From: CAWGMT01 sp963823675
Lineage (GTDB): Bacteria; Planctomycetota; Planctomycetia; Isosphaerales; Isosphaeraceae
Assembly (NCBI GenBank): GCA_963823675.1
Contig: CAWGMT010000013.1
Span: 372,001-436,000, forward strand
Direction of reading: 5' to 3'
Length of the DNA stretch: 64,000 nt
Shown: positions 10,280 to 18,201 of the stretch, piece after piece
Position numbering within the stretch: the stretch's first letter is position 1
How the letters are laid out: each line of letters starts with the position of its first letter
Made by a program: the position numbers and the translations under genes
Notes under the pieces: generated by a model
What the model saw: only the letters and a program-made list of their open reading frames with translations
Database searches by the model: none
What the model was told of the DNA's origin: nothing

Positions 10280-11083
10280 GTGTACCAGGCGCATTTCGGC
10301 CTAGACCGCGCCCCGTTCGGGGAGACCGTCCACCCGTCGGCCTACGTCGCACTACCCTCGCGCGACGCCGTCTTGCGCCGGCTCCGCTATGCGCTCGATG
10401 GAGGCCAGGGCGCCGCCGTCCTGTTCGGTCCGCCCGGCTCGGGCAAGACCCTGCTGGCCCGACGGCTGGCAAACGGCCGCGCCGCACCCGCCGTACACGT
10501 CACGTTCCCGATGGTCTCGGTTCCGGAACTGATCGCCCAGCTCGCGGAAGAACTGGGAGTTCCGCCCACGTCACGCGTTACCCTGAATGGCACCCTTCAT
10601 GCCCTGCGAATGCACCTGGCCGCGCTCGCCACGCGCGGCGCTCGTCCGCTGGTGATCGTCGACGAGGCCCACCTGATCGACGACCGCACTGCGTTCGAAG
10701 CCCTGCGACTCCTGCTCAACTTCGCCACCGACGGCCCTCCCGACCTCTTTCTCCTGCTGGTGGGAGGCGCCGAGGTCCTGCTCGATCTCCCCCGCGGCCT
10801 CGCCGATCGGCTCGCCGCCCGCTGCCTCATTGCCCCGTTCACCGAATCCGAGTCGACTTCCTACATCCTCGGCCGGCTGGCGGCCGCAGGCGCCACGGCG
10901 CCCCTTTTCTCAACAGAAGCCCTCGTTGCCCTCCATCATCACGGCGACGGACTCGCCCGCCGCCTCAACCGTTTAGCTGACATGACCTTGCTGATCGCCT
11001 ACGCCAAAGATCTTGCAATCGCCGACGAACAAACCGTGGCGCTCGCCGCCCGCGAGTGCAACCCCGACATACTCGCCGCCTGA
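10280..11083 (+). CDS. ExeA-like / PEP-CTERM-locus-type AAA ATPase
   Basis: The start is the GTG at 10280, with a GGATGGAGG ribosome-binding site about five bases upstream. The product begins YQAHFGLDRAPFG, the hallmark opening of ExeA/GspA-type ATPases. It has Walker A GPPGSGKTLLARR near residue 55, Walker B VIVDEAHLID and a sensor/lid region ending NRLADMTLLIAYA. Length (about 267 residues) fits the secretion-ATPase subfamily found beside BY-kinases in exosortase/EPS loci. It is a cytoplasmic ATPase that probably works with the preceding kinase in polysaccharide or envelope assembly. No exosortase or glycosyltransferase is visible in the window. Confidence 0.85.
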   Translation: MYQAHFGLDRAPFGETVHPSAYVALPSRDAVLRRLRYALDGGQGAAVLFGPPGSGKTLLARRLANGRAAPAVHVTFPMVSVPELIAQLAEELGVPPTSRVTLNGTLHALRMHLAALATRGARPLVIVDEAHLIDDRTAFEALRLLLNFATDGPPDLFLLLVGGAEVLLDLPRGLADRLAARCLIAPFTESESTSYILGRLAAAGATAPLFSTEALVALHHHGDGLARRLNRLADMTLLIAYAKDLAIADEQTVALAARECNPDILAA

Positions 11084-11382
11084 GTACACCCGCGCAACGG
11101 ATCGCACACGCGTCGGTCCGGCTGAAAAACCTGACCGACGGCATACAGGATTCTGCGGTCCCGCTTAGCCTCGCGCGCCACCCAATTTACCCCGTTTGAT
11201 GCAATCCTCTAAGTCACCCAAAGAGCCATCAATTGCCTCCACCCGCTCGCCCGATCGAGATGAAGGCTGTTCACGCTGACGGATTTTGCGACGCGGTGTA
11301 GAATCGCGGCCACCGCCGGGTCTCGACTCGCAAGCGGGGACTTGGTTGACCTCGAGGACAGGCCGTGTCACGGAGGATGAAC
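11084..11382 (+). other. Intergenic stretch, no gene seen
   Basis: About 300 bases between the ExeA-like gene and the YXWGXW protein. No coding frame, repeat or confident promoter was found. A GGAGG ribosome-binding site lies at its right end, six bases before the ATG at 11383. Confidence 0.4.
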
Positions 11383-12825
11383 ATGAAGATCACTCGAACG
11401 AGCTTACAAACTGGATGTAATCGCGTACTGTTCTTGGTGCTGATCCTGGGCTGGGCCCTGGCGATCGTGCCGTCCCTGGCGATGGGTCAAGACCCGCCGC
11501 CACCGCCGGGCCCGGCCGATCAAGAGCCCCCCGGGGGACAGGTCTTGACCAGTGGGCCCGTTCACGAGGCCTTCGCCTCGCCGGTGGTTCACGACCCGGC
11601 TGCCGGGCCTGTCATTCCCAAGGACCCACCCGCGCCGATCCAGGAGCTGCCGCCCGACCAGAAACCGGCTGGGCAGAATATCCAGTGGATACCGGGCTAC
11701 TGGGGCTGGGACCAGACCCGCAACGATTTCCTCTGGGTCAGCGGCATCTGGCGCGAACCGCCCCCGAACACCCAGTGGGTTCCCGGCTACTGGAACGAGG
11801 TCGAAGGCGGGCACCAGTGGGTGCCCGGAACGTGGGTCCCCGTCAGCACCAGCCAGGCCCAATCGCAATACATGCCGGCTCCGCCCGCCAGTCTCGAGAA
11901 CGGCCCGAATACGCCCCGGCCCTCAGCCAACGTGTCCTGGACGCCGGGCTACTGGTCATGGCAGCAGAACAACTACGTCTGGCGGCCGGGCTTCTGGGCC
12001 GGCGTCCAGCCGAACTGGATCTGGGTGCCGCACCATTACGTCTGGACCCCCAGCGGCTTCCTGTTCGTGCCCGGATTCTGGGACGTGCCGATCGCCAGCC
12101 GAGGACTGCTCTTCGCGCCGGTCTACTACCCTCAGCCGGTCTACCAGCAGCCAGGCTTCGTGTTTGCTCCGTCCATCAGCATCGTCGGCTCGGCGGTGAC
12201 CGCCAATCTCTTCGTCCAGGCCAGCACCAATCAGTATCTGTTCGGCGATTTCTACGCGCAGAACTACGTGAGCGTCGGGATCACGCCCTGGTTTTCCTTC
12301 ACGTTCGCCACGGGCCGGCCGGCATTCTACGACCCGTTGTTCTCCTACTACGCGGTCGTCAACCTGCGGCAGAACCCGAACTGGATCGTGGAGGTCCGCC
12401 AGCAATATGCGCCGAGGCGCGACCATATCGAGATGCGCCCGCCTCGGACCTACTTCGAGCAGACCCGATTGATCGAGCGGAACGTGAACATCACCCGCAA
12501 CGTGAACATCACGCGCAACGTCATCGTCGAAGACCACCGGAACATGGCGATGCCGCTCAGCAAGCTCGCTGCCGATCCGGTCGCGGGCCGCGGTCTCAGG
12601 CTGGTTCGCGTCGAGGCCGCGGAGCGTCGGCAGTGGCAGCAGCGGGCGGCCGAGCTGCACCAGTTCCGCGAGCAGCGCATCCAGCAGGAACGCGCCGGAG
12701 CTCGCGAGCGCGCCGCGGATCGCGCAGCAGCAGCCAAGCCGCGCCCGATGTCTCTGCCCCACTCGCCCGTCGCGGCTCACCGCCCGGCCAACGAGGCGGC
12801 CTCGCGCGCCGCCATCGCTCGTTGA
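11383..12825 (+). CDS. Exported YXWGXW-repeat protein, probably truncated by an in-frame TGA
   Basis: The ATG at 11383 has GGAGG six bases upstream; a GTG at 11365 and an ATG at 11377 are alternatives. A signal peptide (VLFLVLILGWALAIVPSLAMG) is followed by a Pro-rich linker and repeated aromatic motifs: WIPGYWGWD, WVSGIWREP, WVPGYWNE, WTPGYWSW, WRPGFWAG and FVPGFWDV. This is the YXWGXW/WxPGxW repeat type found in exported and envelope proteins. A Tyr/Pro-rich domain and a basic Arg/Ala coil follow (residues about 400-480). The frame stops at TGA 12823-12825 but stays open in the same frame to 13137. Probably a surface structural protein. Confidence 0.8.
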   Translation: MKITRTSLQTGCNRVLFLVLILGWALAIVPSLAMGQDPPPPPGPADQEPPGGQVLTSGPVHEAFASPVVHDPAAGPVIPKDPPAPIQELPPDQKPAGQNIQWIPGYWGWDQTRNDFLWVSGIWREPPPNTQWVPGYWNEVEGGHQWVPGTWVPVSTSQAQSQYMPAPPASLENGPNTPRPSANVSWTPGYWSWQQNNYVWRPGFWAGVQPNWIWVPHHYVWTPSGFLFVPGFWDVPIASRGLLFAPVYYPQPVYQQPGFVFAPSISIVGSAVTANLFVQASTNQYLFGDFYAQNYVSVGITPWFSFTFATGRPAFYDPLFSYYAVVNLRQNPNWIVEVRQQYAPRRDHIEMRPPRTYFEQTRLIERNVNITRNVNITRNVIVEDHRNMAMPLSKLAADPVAGRGLRLVRVEAAERRQWQQRAAELHQFREQRIQQERAGARERAADRAAAAKPRPMSLPHSPVAAHRPANEAASRAAIAR

Positions 12826-13137
12826 CCGGAACACGAAGGACAGGCCGGCGCCCGTTCCGGCGCCGCCAACCGGCCCGAATTTCAACGCCGGGAAGGTCAG
12901 CATCCCGGCGGCGAAGCCATGCGGCGTCCAGAGGCTGCCGCCGAGGCCCAACGAAGGATGCCCGCGGGCGCCAATGAGGCGGCGAGGAATCCCGCGAACC
13001 GGCAGCGGCCGGGTGCCGAGGCCAACCGAGCTCAACCGCGACCCGAAGCGCCCCGAAAACCGGCCGCTCGACAACCTCGCAAATCGGCGGCCGAAGCGGA
13101 ACGCGAACGGGAACGCGCCGGGCGGCCTGAGTTCTGA
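12826..13137 (+). pseudogene. C-terminal continuation of the YXWGXW protein after an in-frame TGA
   Basis: The reading frame of the preceding gene continues without another stop to TGA at 13135-13137. It gives about 103 residues rich in Arg, Ala, Pro and Glu (AEAQRRMPAG, PRKPAARQP, ERERERAGRPEF) that match the composition of the Arg/Ala coil before the stop. A single CGA-to-TGA change would separate the two parts. It could be a real nonsense mutation, a base-call error, or (least likely) readthrough. Confidence 0.5.
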
Positions 13138-13179
13138 GCGCCACTTTGGGTCTGGTTCAAATGCAGGTAACACCTCAGG

Positions 13180-13290
13180 TGTGGCTGTGGTTGACGCCCG
13201 AAGGGCGACGCCCCCAGGTCCGTGGCTTCCGCACTGGGGGCTCGCTGGCTTTCGCCCGCTCCAGCCCAGCCACCCAGCTCTTGCCACCTT
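13180..13290. repeat. Dispersed intergenic repeat, copy 1
   Basis: A palindromic-looking block with GGCTGTGGTTGACGCCCG, then AGGGCGACGCCCC, then GGGGGCTCGCTGGC, ending in CAGCCACCCAGCTC. A diverged copy with the same order of blocks lies at about 42050-42165 (see that entry). Both are extragenic, and the outer parts (GGCTG...CAGCCACCC) can pair. This fits an extragenic palindromic repeat family. Confidence 0.6.
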
Positions 13291-14189
13291 CAAGCATGCT
13301 GAAGTTGAATCATGCCCATATGGCGGCACGGTTCGAAACCAGCGCTTTTCGGGGCCGCATGCACGCCATTTGGGGCCGCATCGGCGCCAATTGGCCCCCT
13401 CGTGGGCAAGCTCGCAAAAAAAACCGGCCAAAATCGTCAAAAACGTGATGGAAAATGGCGCCAAACATTGCCGTTTTCGGCCGGGGTTCCCAACCCCCTC
13501 GCCGCCCGCGACGCGATCGATAAGCGATTCTCGATGAGAAAAAATGAGACAATCTGAGACGTTTTGGAAGGGTCCGCGTTCCATCTCGCAAGGTTCGCCA
13601 ACGAAATCCCTCGGAGATCGGCGACGGAGTGGGTGCTCGTCATAAGCTGCTTGTCCATTGGTTCTTGTGTCGTCAAATTCGGCCGATTCCAGCCCCTCTC
13701 GAGCCCCGCGAATCGGGCTGCTGAATCGCCTCGGCGCGACTCATCATCGATCGAGCTGTCTCACGTTCCTGCGCCGCAGACATGTGTTCCAGCGGAGGCG
13801 GTCAGGAGGACGGGAGTGCAAAGACCACGAAACAAATGGCCGGACCGCCTATCATGCAGCAATGACGTCCTTTACGGCCGCGAACAGCTCACGAAGCGCA
13901 ACAAAGCTGGAGGGAACTCGTTTGCCCCAGTTCAGATGATTCTCGACATGCCTGGCCGCGCCACCCCGCTTGTCAAGTCGCCAACGAACGCCGGAATTTG
14001 CCGTAACTCGAATCAAATCTCGTGCTTCCACGATGCTCATCGATTCGGCGAAATTGGCTTCGTTCGCGCATTTTCGCCGATTTCGCCCGTCCCGCTCAGC
14101 TCATCGGCGTGCTTCTCCGCGCCGTCTGGACAGTTGAAACGTGTATCCGCTCGTGCATCGCAGGCTCACATGCCCGAGACATACTGGGC
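13291..14189. other. Gene-poor stretch before the toxin-antitoxin remnant
   Basis: No convincing gene in about 900 bases. A short minus-strand frame (13852-14040, 62 residues, MSIVEARDLIRVTANSG) is the only candidate with plausible codon use, but it has no recognised family and its start is unsupported. A local direct repeat, TTTGGGGCCGCAT-like, lies around 13345-13380. Confidence 0.4.
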
Positions 14190-14243
14190 ACATACTCGGC
14201 ATAGTGGCCACGCTTCTGCGCGTGCCAAGTATGCCGAGTATGT
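14190..14243. repeat. Long hairpin with 13-bp perfect arms
   Basis: ACATACTCGGCAT (14190-14202) and its exact reverse complement ATGCCGAGTATGT (14231-14243) enclose a 28-base loop. Within the loop GTGGCCACGC and GCGTGCC can pair further, so the whole segment can form one long stem. The left arm is preceded by a partial direct copy (ACATACTGGGC). It lies outside any gene. Confidence 0.75.
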
Positions 14244-14412
14244 ACCGAGAATGTGGTCTGACGACGGAATAGCCCGTCCAACTCGCCATTCCTGCCAAAT
14301 CGCAACAACCGCTCTCGGCCCGGTTGCCGTCTTCACCGTCGCGTCCGCGACTTCCGCCATGATCGGCAGAACCGGGTGAAACTGCACGAATCCGATCGCC
14401 TTGACGCGGACC

Positions 14413-14439
14413 GGAATCTAGACAGGAGGTATAGATTCC
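14413..14439 (-). terminator. 8-bp hairpin downstream of the antitoxin gene
   Basis: GGAATCTA (14413-14420) pairs with TAGATTCC (14432-14439) across an 11-base loop. It lies about 110 bases past the stop of the minus-strand Xre gene. No T-tract follows on that strand, so a terminator role is only a guess; it may be an operator or remnant. Confidence 0.35.
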
Positions 14440-14548
14440 GTCCGTTCTGTTACCTCAAAATTGCATACGGAGATCGCGTGCTCCCACCGTGATGACGCAA
14501 CTCGGCAGTCGAATCCGCTCCCAGGCGCGTGATACAATGTCATCGATA

Positions 14549-14851
14549 TCAGATCGGAATCCCAGAGCCGAGATGAAAAACGGTTTGCCAGAGACGGTCG
14601 TTCTCGCCTCGTTCCACAGTCTCGAGCGGACTGATCCCACCCAGGTCCTCGATGGGATTGACCAGCCAGACCGGGATGAACTCTGGTTTCATGACCTTCT
14701 TGAGCGCCTTCGCGAGGCGACGCATTTCTTTGACGCGCCGCGCGGAGACCTCATTGATCGCTGCACCCCGCTCCCAGCCGGAAATGGACCGTGATGTAAC
14801 ACCGATTAACCGGGCGAATATACGGTGGGGAACAGCCCCGGCGGATTCCAC
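14549..14851 (-). CDS. Xre/MbcA/ParS-type antitoxin, N-terminus rearranged
   Basis: A 100-residue frame. Residues about 12-30 (FARLIGVTSRSISGWERG) form the helix-turn-helix. KALKKVMKPEFIPVWLVNP and a short C-terminal segment (LETVERGENDRLWQTVF) match the toxin-binding domain of antitoxins paired with RES toxins, in which the last residues plug the toxin active site. Normal family members have about 30-40 more residues at the N-terminus. Here the first 11 residues are encoded by DNA that, in another frame, is the RES gene (14806-14851), so the start region seems to be a deletion junction. It would bind DNA and neutralise a RES toxin, but no intact toxin is present. Confidence 0.7.
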   Translation of the reverse strand: MESAGAVPHRIFARLIGVTSRSISGWERGAAINEVSARRVKEMRRLAKALKKVMKPEFIPVWLVNPIEDLGGISPLETVERGENDRLWQTVFHLGSGIPI

Positions 14852-15036
14852 CTTCCACCATAAATCCTGGATCCTTCTCCACTGATCAGATCTCGCTCAT
14901 TCGCTCTTGCGACCGAAGTGACGCGGTAGGCGCTACCGCTCCAAACGGTATCGGACGAGGAGCAATTTCGAAGTGCCTTCAGCAGTCGAGGCGACCGTGG
15001 GTGAAAATCGGGAATTATGATCGGTTCTTCGCTCAA
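14806..15036 (-). pseudogene. RES-domain toxin, 3'-truncated
   Basis: This 76-residue frame carries the N-terminal signature of RES toxins (VWSGSAYRVTS, then GEGSRIYGGRWNPPG and FPTVY), containing the conserved Arg and the GGRWNP motif used in NAD+ cleavage. It ends three codons after TVY, where family members continue for another 80-100 residues, so the catalytic domain is incomplete. It overlaps the start of the antitoxin gene. In intact operons the antitoxin gene comes first, so this order suggests a deletion joining a RES gene to the inside of a neighbouring Xre gene. Confidence 0.75.
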
Positions 15037-15062
15037 GCCGAAAGACTTCTTCTGATTTCCCG

Positions 15063-15159
15063 GACGGGTTCCGACACGTGTTCGCGCCGGTCAGTTTGGC
15101 CCCTTGGCGCTGAAGGCGTCTACCTCTACCCGCCGCCGGCAACCGCGGCTCGCAAGTAG
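15063..15159 (+). pseudogene. Fragment of the HEPN-partner gene (copy 0, 3' end only)
   Basis: About 97 bases nearly identical to the 3' end of the partner gene at 15803-16201. Shared stretches include CAGTTTGGCCCCTTGG-like sequence and CTACCCGCCGCCGGCAACC, ending in the same CGCAAGTAG stop. One base is missing, so the frame is broken. Directly after it comes a methyltransferase fragment on the opposite strand, as in the two other copies. Confidence 0.8.
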
Positions 15160-15161
15160 AA

Positions 15162-15283
15162 TCTCTCCCAGGTATGACCGGGCGCAACCTTACGTAGACG
15201 CGAAGCAGCGGATCGAGCGACTCGAGGGCCCTCTCGTGGACGTAGAGTGCATTGGGCGGCAATTTGCCGACAGCATGCCACAC
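15162..15283 (-). pseudogene. Fragment of the Dnd-associated methyltransferase gene (copy 0)
   Basis: On the minus strand this encodes VGKLPPNALYVHERALESLD and then PLLRVY, matching VGKLLPNALYVHRSAIESLD and PLLRAY of the full gene at 18731-20170. The match ends at a point equivalent to the RSYLGEIDG region. It has no start or stop of its own and is a relic of the duplicated cassette. Confidence 0.8.
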
Positions 15284-15401
15284 GGGACTAATGATTTCGC
15301 CGCCCGTGGACGCGGTTGCGCAGTTGATCTCAAGTAGCAGCCTGGTGTTAGATTGGATAAGATTGGACCCAGGGAGGCCGTATCCTCACAGGGGCGCGGT
15401 T

Positions 15402-15824
15402 GTGACCAGAACCGAATGGCAACGGATTGCGCAGGAACGGGTCACTGACGCGGAGGCACTTCTCATCGCTCAAAGGTGGTCGGCCGCATATTATCTAGCT
15501 GGTTATGCCGTGGAATGTGGGTTAAAGGCGTGCGTTGTTGTTTACGTTGAGCGTAACGCGGACGTGATCTTCCGGGAGAAAGAGTACTCGACGCGGTGCT
15601 GGACTCACGACATCGAAAAGTTAGTCGCGCTGGCCGGTCTGAAAGGCCAGCGCGATGCCGATACAGCCGCAAACACGGTTCTCGATGACAATTGGCTGAT
15701 CGTGAAACAATGGAGCGAGATTGCCCGCTACGAAAGCCGGACGCAGCTCGAAGCCGAGAACTTCTATCAAGCCGTTACCGACAGCGCAAATGGGGTGCTG
15801 CCATGGATCAGGAACCACTGGTGA
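15402..15824 (+). CDS. HEPN-domain protein, copy 1
   Basis: The GTG start at 15402 gives VTRTEWQRIAQ and a 140-residue product. A degenerate second copy also begins GTG/TTG-ACC-AGG, which supports this start. The helical core AEALLIAQRWSAAYYLAGYA then VECGLKAC is the common HEPN signature. A downstream RCWTHDIEKL supplies an R-x3-H pair close to the RX4-6H ribonuclease motif. HEPN proteins of this kind act as RNases or binding partners in toxin-antitoxin and defence loci. The gene overlaps the next one by 22 bases, so the pair is translationally coupled. It is intact here, interrupted in copy 2, and its 3' neighbour survives in copy 0. Confidence 0.75.
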   Translation: MTRTEWQRIAQERVTDAEALLIAQRWSAAYYLAGYAVECGLKACVVVYVERNADVIFREKEYSTRCWTHDIEKLVALAGLKGQRDADTAANTVLDDNWLIVKQWSEIARYESRTQLEAENFYQAVTDSANGVLPWIRNHW

Positions 15825-16201
15825 TCGAACAGATCGAGGCCGGCCGGAAGTTCATCGACGAGTTCGAGAAATATCGTCCAGTTCAAGCCGCCTTCTGGCT
15901 CAAGGCCAGCGAAGACTCGGGCTGGTACTTGTACGTCGCCTCCGACCAAATTACCGATGAGAATGTCCGCGCAGCTTACGGCGATGCCAGACGCGCATCC
16001 CGGAACATTCAGGACCCGAATTTTGATCTGTTTCGGGTCAATGTGATCGGCATAGACGACCCGCTCGCGAAAGCGGCGTTGGACGTATACCGGCAATTTC
16101 CCGGGCGCGTGCCGACACGCGTTCGTGCCAGTCAATTTGGCCCCTTGGGCGCCGAGGGAGTTTACCTCTACCCGCCGCCGGCAACCGCGGCTCGCAAGTA
16201 G
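15803..16201 (+). CDS. HEPN-partner protein, copy 1
   Basis: A 132-residue protein starting MDQEPLVIEQIEAG. I do not recognise the family. A helical N-terminus (EAGRKFIDEFEK) is followed by a beta-like segment (AAFWLKASEDSGWYLYVAS) and a C-terminal LGAEGVYLYPPP. It has no nucleotidyltransferase motif (GSxxxG), so it is not the usual MNT partner of HEPN proteins. It overlaps the HEPN gene, is retained with it in all copies, and is nearly identical in length in copy 2, which suggests a functional pair, probably antitoxin or regulator. Confidence 0.7.
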   Translation: MDQEPLVIEQIEAGRKFIDEFEKYRPVQAAFWLKASEDSGWYLYVASDQITDENVRAAYGDARRASRNIQDPNFDLFRVNVIGIDDPLAKAALDVYRQFPGRVPTRVRASQFGPLGAEGVYLYPPPATAARK

Positions 16202-16232
16202 AAGGCCGTCACCCCGGCGGCTTCCTGGTCAA

Positions 16233-16670
16233 TCACTGCCGAACGAGCCGATGACCGCGTAGCGCAAACCCGGCGCCGGCCAGCCGCGCCTGCCAGCCGT
16301 CGCGGGTGCCGATCGTCGCCGAGTCATCGAGCAGCCCGTGCTTCTCTTCCTGAGCCGTCACCCGGGCGAATCGGGCATGGAGCAGATGATCGGTCGCCAG
16401 GAATGTCTCTTTGCGTTGCAAAACGGGCGGGTAGGCGGCGCCGGAGTAGTCAAAGCACTCGATCTCGCGGGTGCGGAGCGAGAGCTTGACACTGCGCACC
16501 AGCGCCGGGTGCGGATCGGTCTCGAAGTCGGGGTAAACGAGGTACGAGACCTTGCCCGAATGCCGGTGCAGCTTGATCAGGTGGCCCCGTCGATCTCGCC
16601 CAGGTATGACCGGGCGCAGCCCTCGTACACGCGAAGCAGGGGATCGAGCGAGTCGAGTGCGGTGAGATGA
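16233..16670 (-). pseudogene. 3' fragment of the Dnd-associated methyltransferase gene (copy 1)
   Basis: The minus strand encodes LIKLHRHSGKVSYLVYPDF, then HPALVRSVKLSLRTREIECF and a C-terminus GFALRGHRLVRQ. It matches about the last 130 residues of the intact methyltransferase at 18731-20170 with few substitutions. Upstream of the match (about 16610-16670) only short pieces remain. There is no catalytic domain. It lies convergent to the HEPN-partner gene, exactly as the intact gene does in copy 2. Confidence 0.85.
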
Positions 16671-16736
16671 ACTTAGTGGCATCCCGCATCGACTCGGATA
16701 GAATGTCGTGCGGCTCTCCCTCGCCATGAGGATATT

Positions 16737-16843
16737 GTGTTGACCAGGTTAGAGTGGCAGCGAACGGCTGAAATTGGTCAAGCTTGCCGATCTGAAAGCG
16801 CAGCGTGACGCCGACGCTCCTCTTATACCCCGCGCGGTGTTAA
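16737..16843 (+). pseudogene. HEPN gene copy 2, N-terminal fragment before the IS element
   Basis: GTG TTG ACC AGG TTA GAG TGG CAG corresponds to the start of copy 1 (VTRTEWQ). After LEWQRTAEI an internal deletion joins to a second piece, VKLADLKAQRDADA then AVLN, which corresponds to ALAGLKGQRDADT and NTVLD of copy 1. The rest of the gene resumes at about 18055 after the IS630-type element. Confidence 0.75.
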
Positions 16844-18050
16844 ATGAGACATTGACCTCTAGACCCAGCGCACCAGGACCTATTTCCGCCCGGTGGGGAT
16901 TTTGATAATCCTTATAGCTTAGCTCCGCCAGGAAGGATGTTCATCGAGATCGTGTTGGAACGCAAGGAGGCACACCATGGAGTGGTTTCGCGTGCGGTTG
17001 ACCGAGGAGCAGCAACGCGTCGTCAACGAGGAACGGACCTTTCATCCCAACCCGCGCATTCGGGAAAAGATGCTGGTGCTTTGGTTGCTGCACAACGGGT
17101 TGACGCGGCAGCAAGCCGCTCAGGTTGTTGGTGTCGGTCGGGCCACTGTCCAGCGGTACGTGGCCGCATTTCGGGAGGGGGGCTTGGACGGTCTGCGGCA
17201 GTGGAACGTCAATCGCCCGGTCAGCGAAATGGCTGCCTATCGCGAGTTGATCCGCGAGTCCTTCGAGAAGCAACCCGTTTGTACCGTGGCCGAGGCGAGC
17301 GAACGCATCTTTCAACTGACTGGATTGCGCCGCGGTCCCAGCCAAGTGCGCAAGTTCCTCAAGGATCTGGGTCTGAAGTTTCAGCGGGTCCGCATGATCC
17401 CGGTGCCGCCAAAAAAAACTTGGCCGAGCACGTCCAAACCCAGGCCGATTTTCTCGACACCAAGCTGAAGCCGCTCTTGGACGACGCCCTCGCGGGACGG
17501 GGGCACGTGTTCTTTGTGGACGCGGCCCATTTCGTGTTCGGGACATTCTTGTGTTGCCTCTGGTCGTTTGCGCGGATCTTCGTCCGCGCGGCTTCAGGTC
17601 GTCAACGGTTCAACGTCTTGGGTGCCTGGAACGCGGTGACGCGGCAATTGATCGCCGTGACCAACACCACGGTCGTCAATACCGAGACGATGTGCGAACT
17701 GCTGCGGAAAATCGCCGCGTCGGGGCTAACCGGACCGATCACGCTGGTGCTGGACAACGCCCGCTATCAACACAACGCCGCCGTCAAGGCGCTGGCAACG
17801 CAGTTGGCAATCACGCTGTTGTTTCTCCCATCGTACTCGCCCAACCTGAACCTGATCGAACGTCTGTGGAAGTTCATCAAACGTCGCGCCCTCTACGGCC
17901 GATACCATCCGACCTTCGCAGACTTTAGAGGTGCCATCGAAGAGACCATCGACGGACTATCGACCACACACGCCGAACGACTCAACACGCTGATGACACT
18001 CAATTTCCAAGAATTCCAGGATGTCTCACTCATGGCCGCGTGAGGTATAA
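16844..18050 (+). mobile_element. IS630-family insertion sequence inside HEPN gene copy 2
   Basis: The element lies between two halves of a HEPN gene. Near the left end TGAGACAT (about 16846) is the inverse of ATGTCTCA near the right end (about 18021), a likely part of the terminal inverted repeats. The exact ends and the TA target duplication typical of IS630 could not be fixed because the host gene is itself degenerate. It carries one transposase gene split over two frames at an A8 tract. Confidence 0.75.
16977..18043 (+). CDS. IS630-family transposase, two frames joined at an A8 tract
   Basis: The first frame (ATG 16977, MEWFRVRLTEEQQ) contains the HTH domains (TRQQAAQVVGVGRATVQRYV; winged HTH near RRGPSQVRKFLKD) and ends off-frame near 17468. 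The catalytic domain lies in the -1 frame from A8 (17411-17418) to the stop at 18041-18043. It has FFVDAAH (first Asp), LVLDNARYQH (second Asp) and SPNLNLIERLW (Glu), the DDE triad. The sequence A-AAA-AAA-C is a classic -1 slippery context, so programmed frameshifting is plausible, as in several IS630 members. A sequencing error in the homopolymer would look the same. Merged length is about 355 residues, the usual size. Confidence 0.85.
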
Positions 18051-18054
18051 TTCG

Positions 18055-18201
18055 GCCTTGTGGCTCAACTGGCAGATCGCTAAGGATTGGAGGGAGGCCG
18101 TCCGCTACCAACCGAAGACTCGGCTCGAGGCCGAAGAGTTTTACAAAGCCGTTACGGATCCCATGAATGGGGTGCTCCCATGGATCAAGAACCACTGGTG
18201 A
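18055..18201 (+). pseudogene. HEPN gene copy 2, C-terminal fragment after the IS element
   Basis: It encodes LNWQIAKDWREAVRY, RLEAEEFYKAV and NGVLPWIKNHW with the same stop position relative to the partner gene as copy 1 (DNWLIVKQW..., NGVLPWIRNHW). It has no start codon of its own. Confidence 0.85.

Noticed and set aside
11956..13584. 542-residue minus-strand frame
   Set aside because: Antisense to the YXWGXW gene; its Arg/Val-rich sequence has no motif.
14096..14387. Overlapping minus-strand frames of 60-73 residues
   Set aside because: They owe their length to the hairpin at 14190-14243 and show repeated words from its arms, not protein-like sequence.
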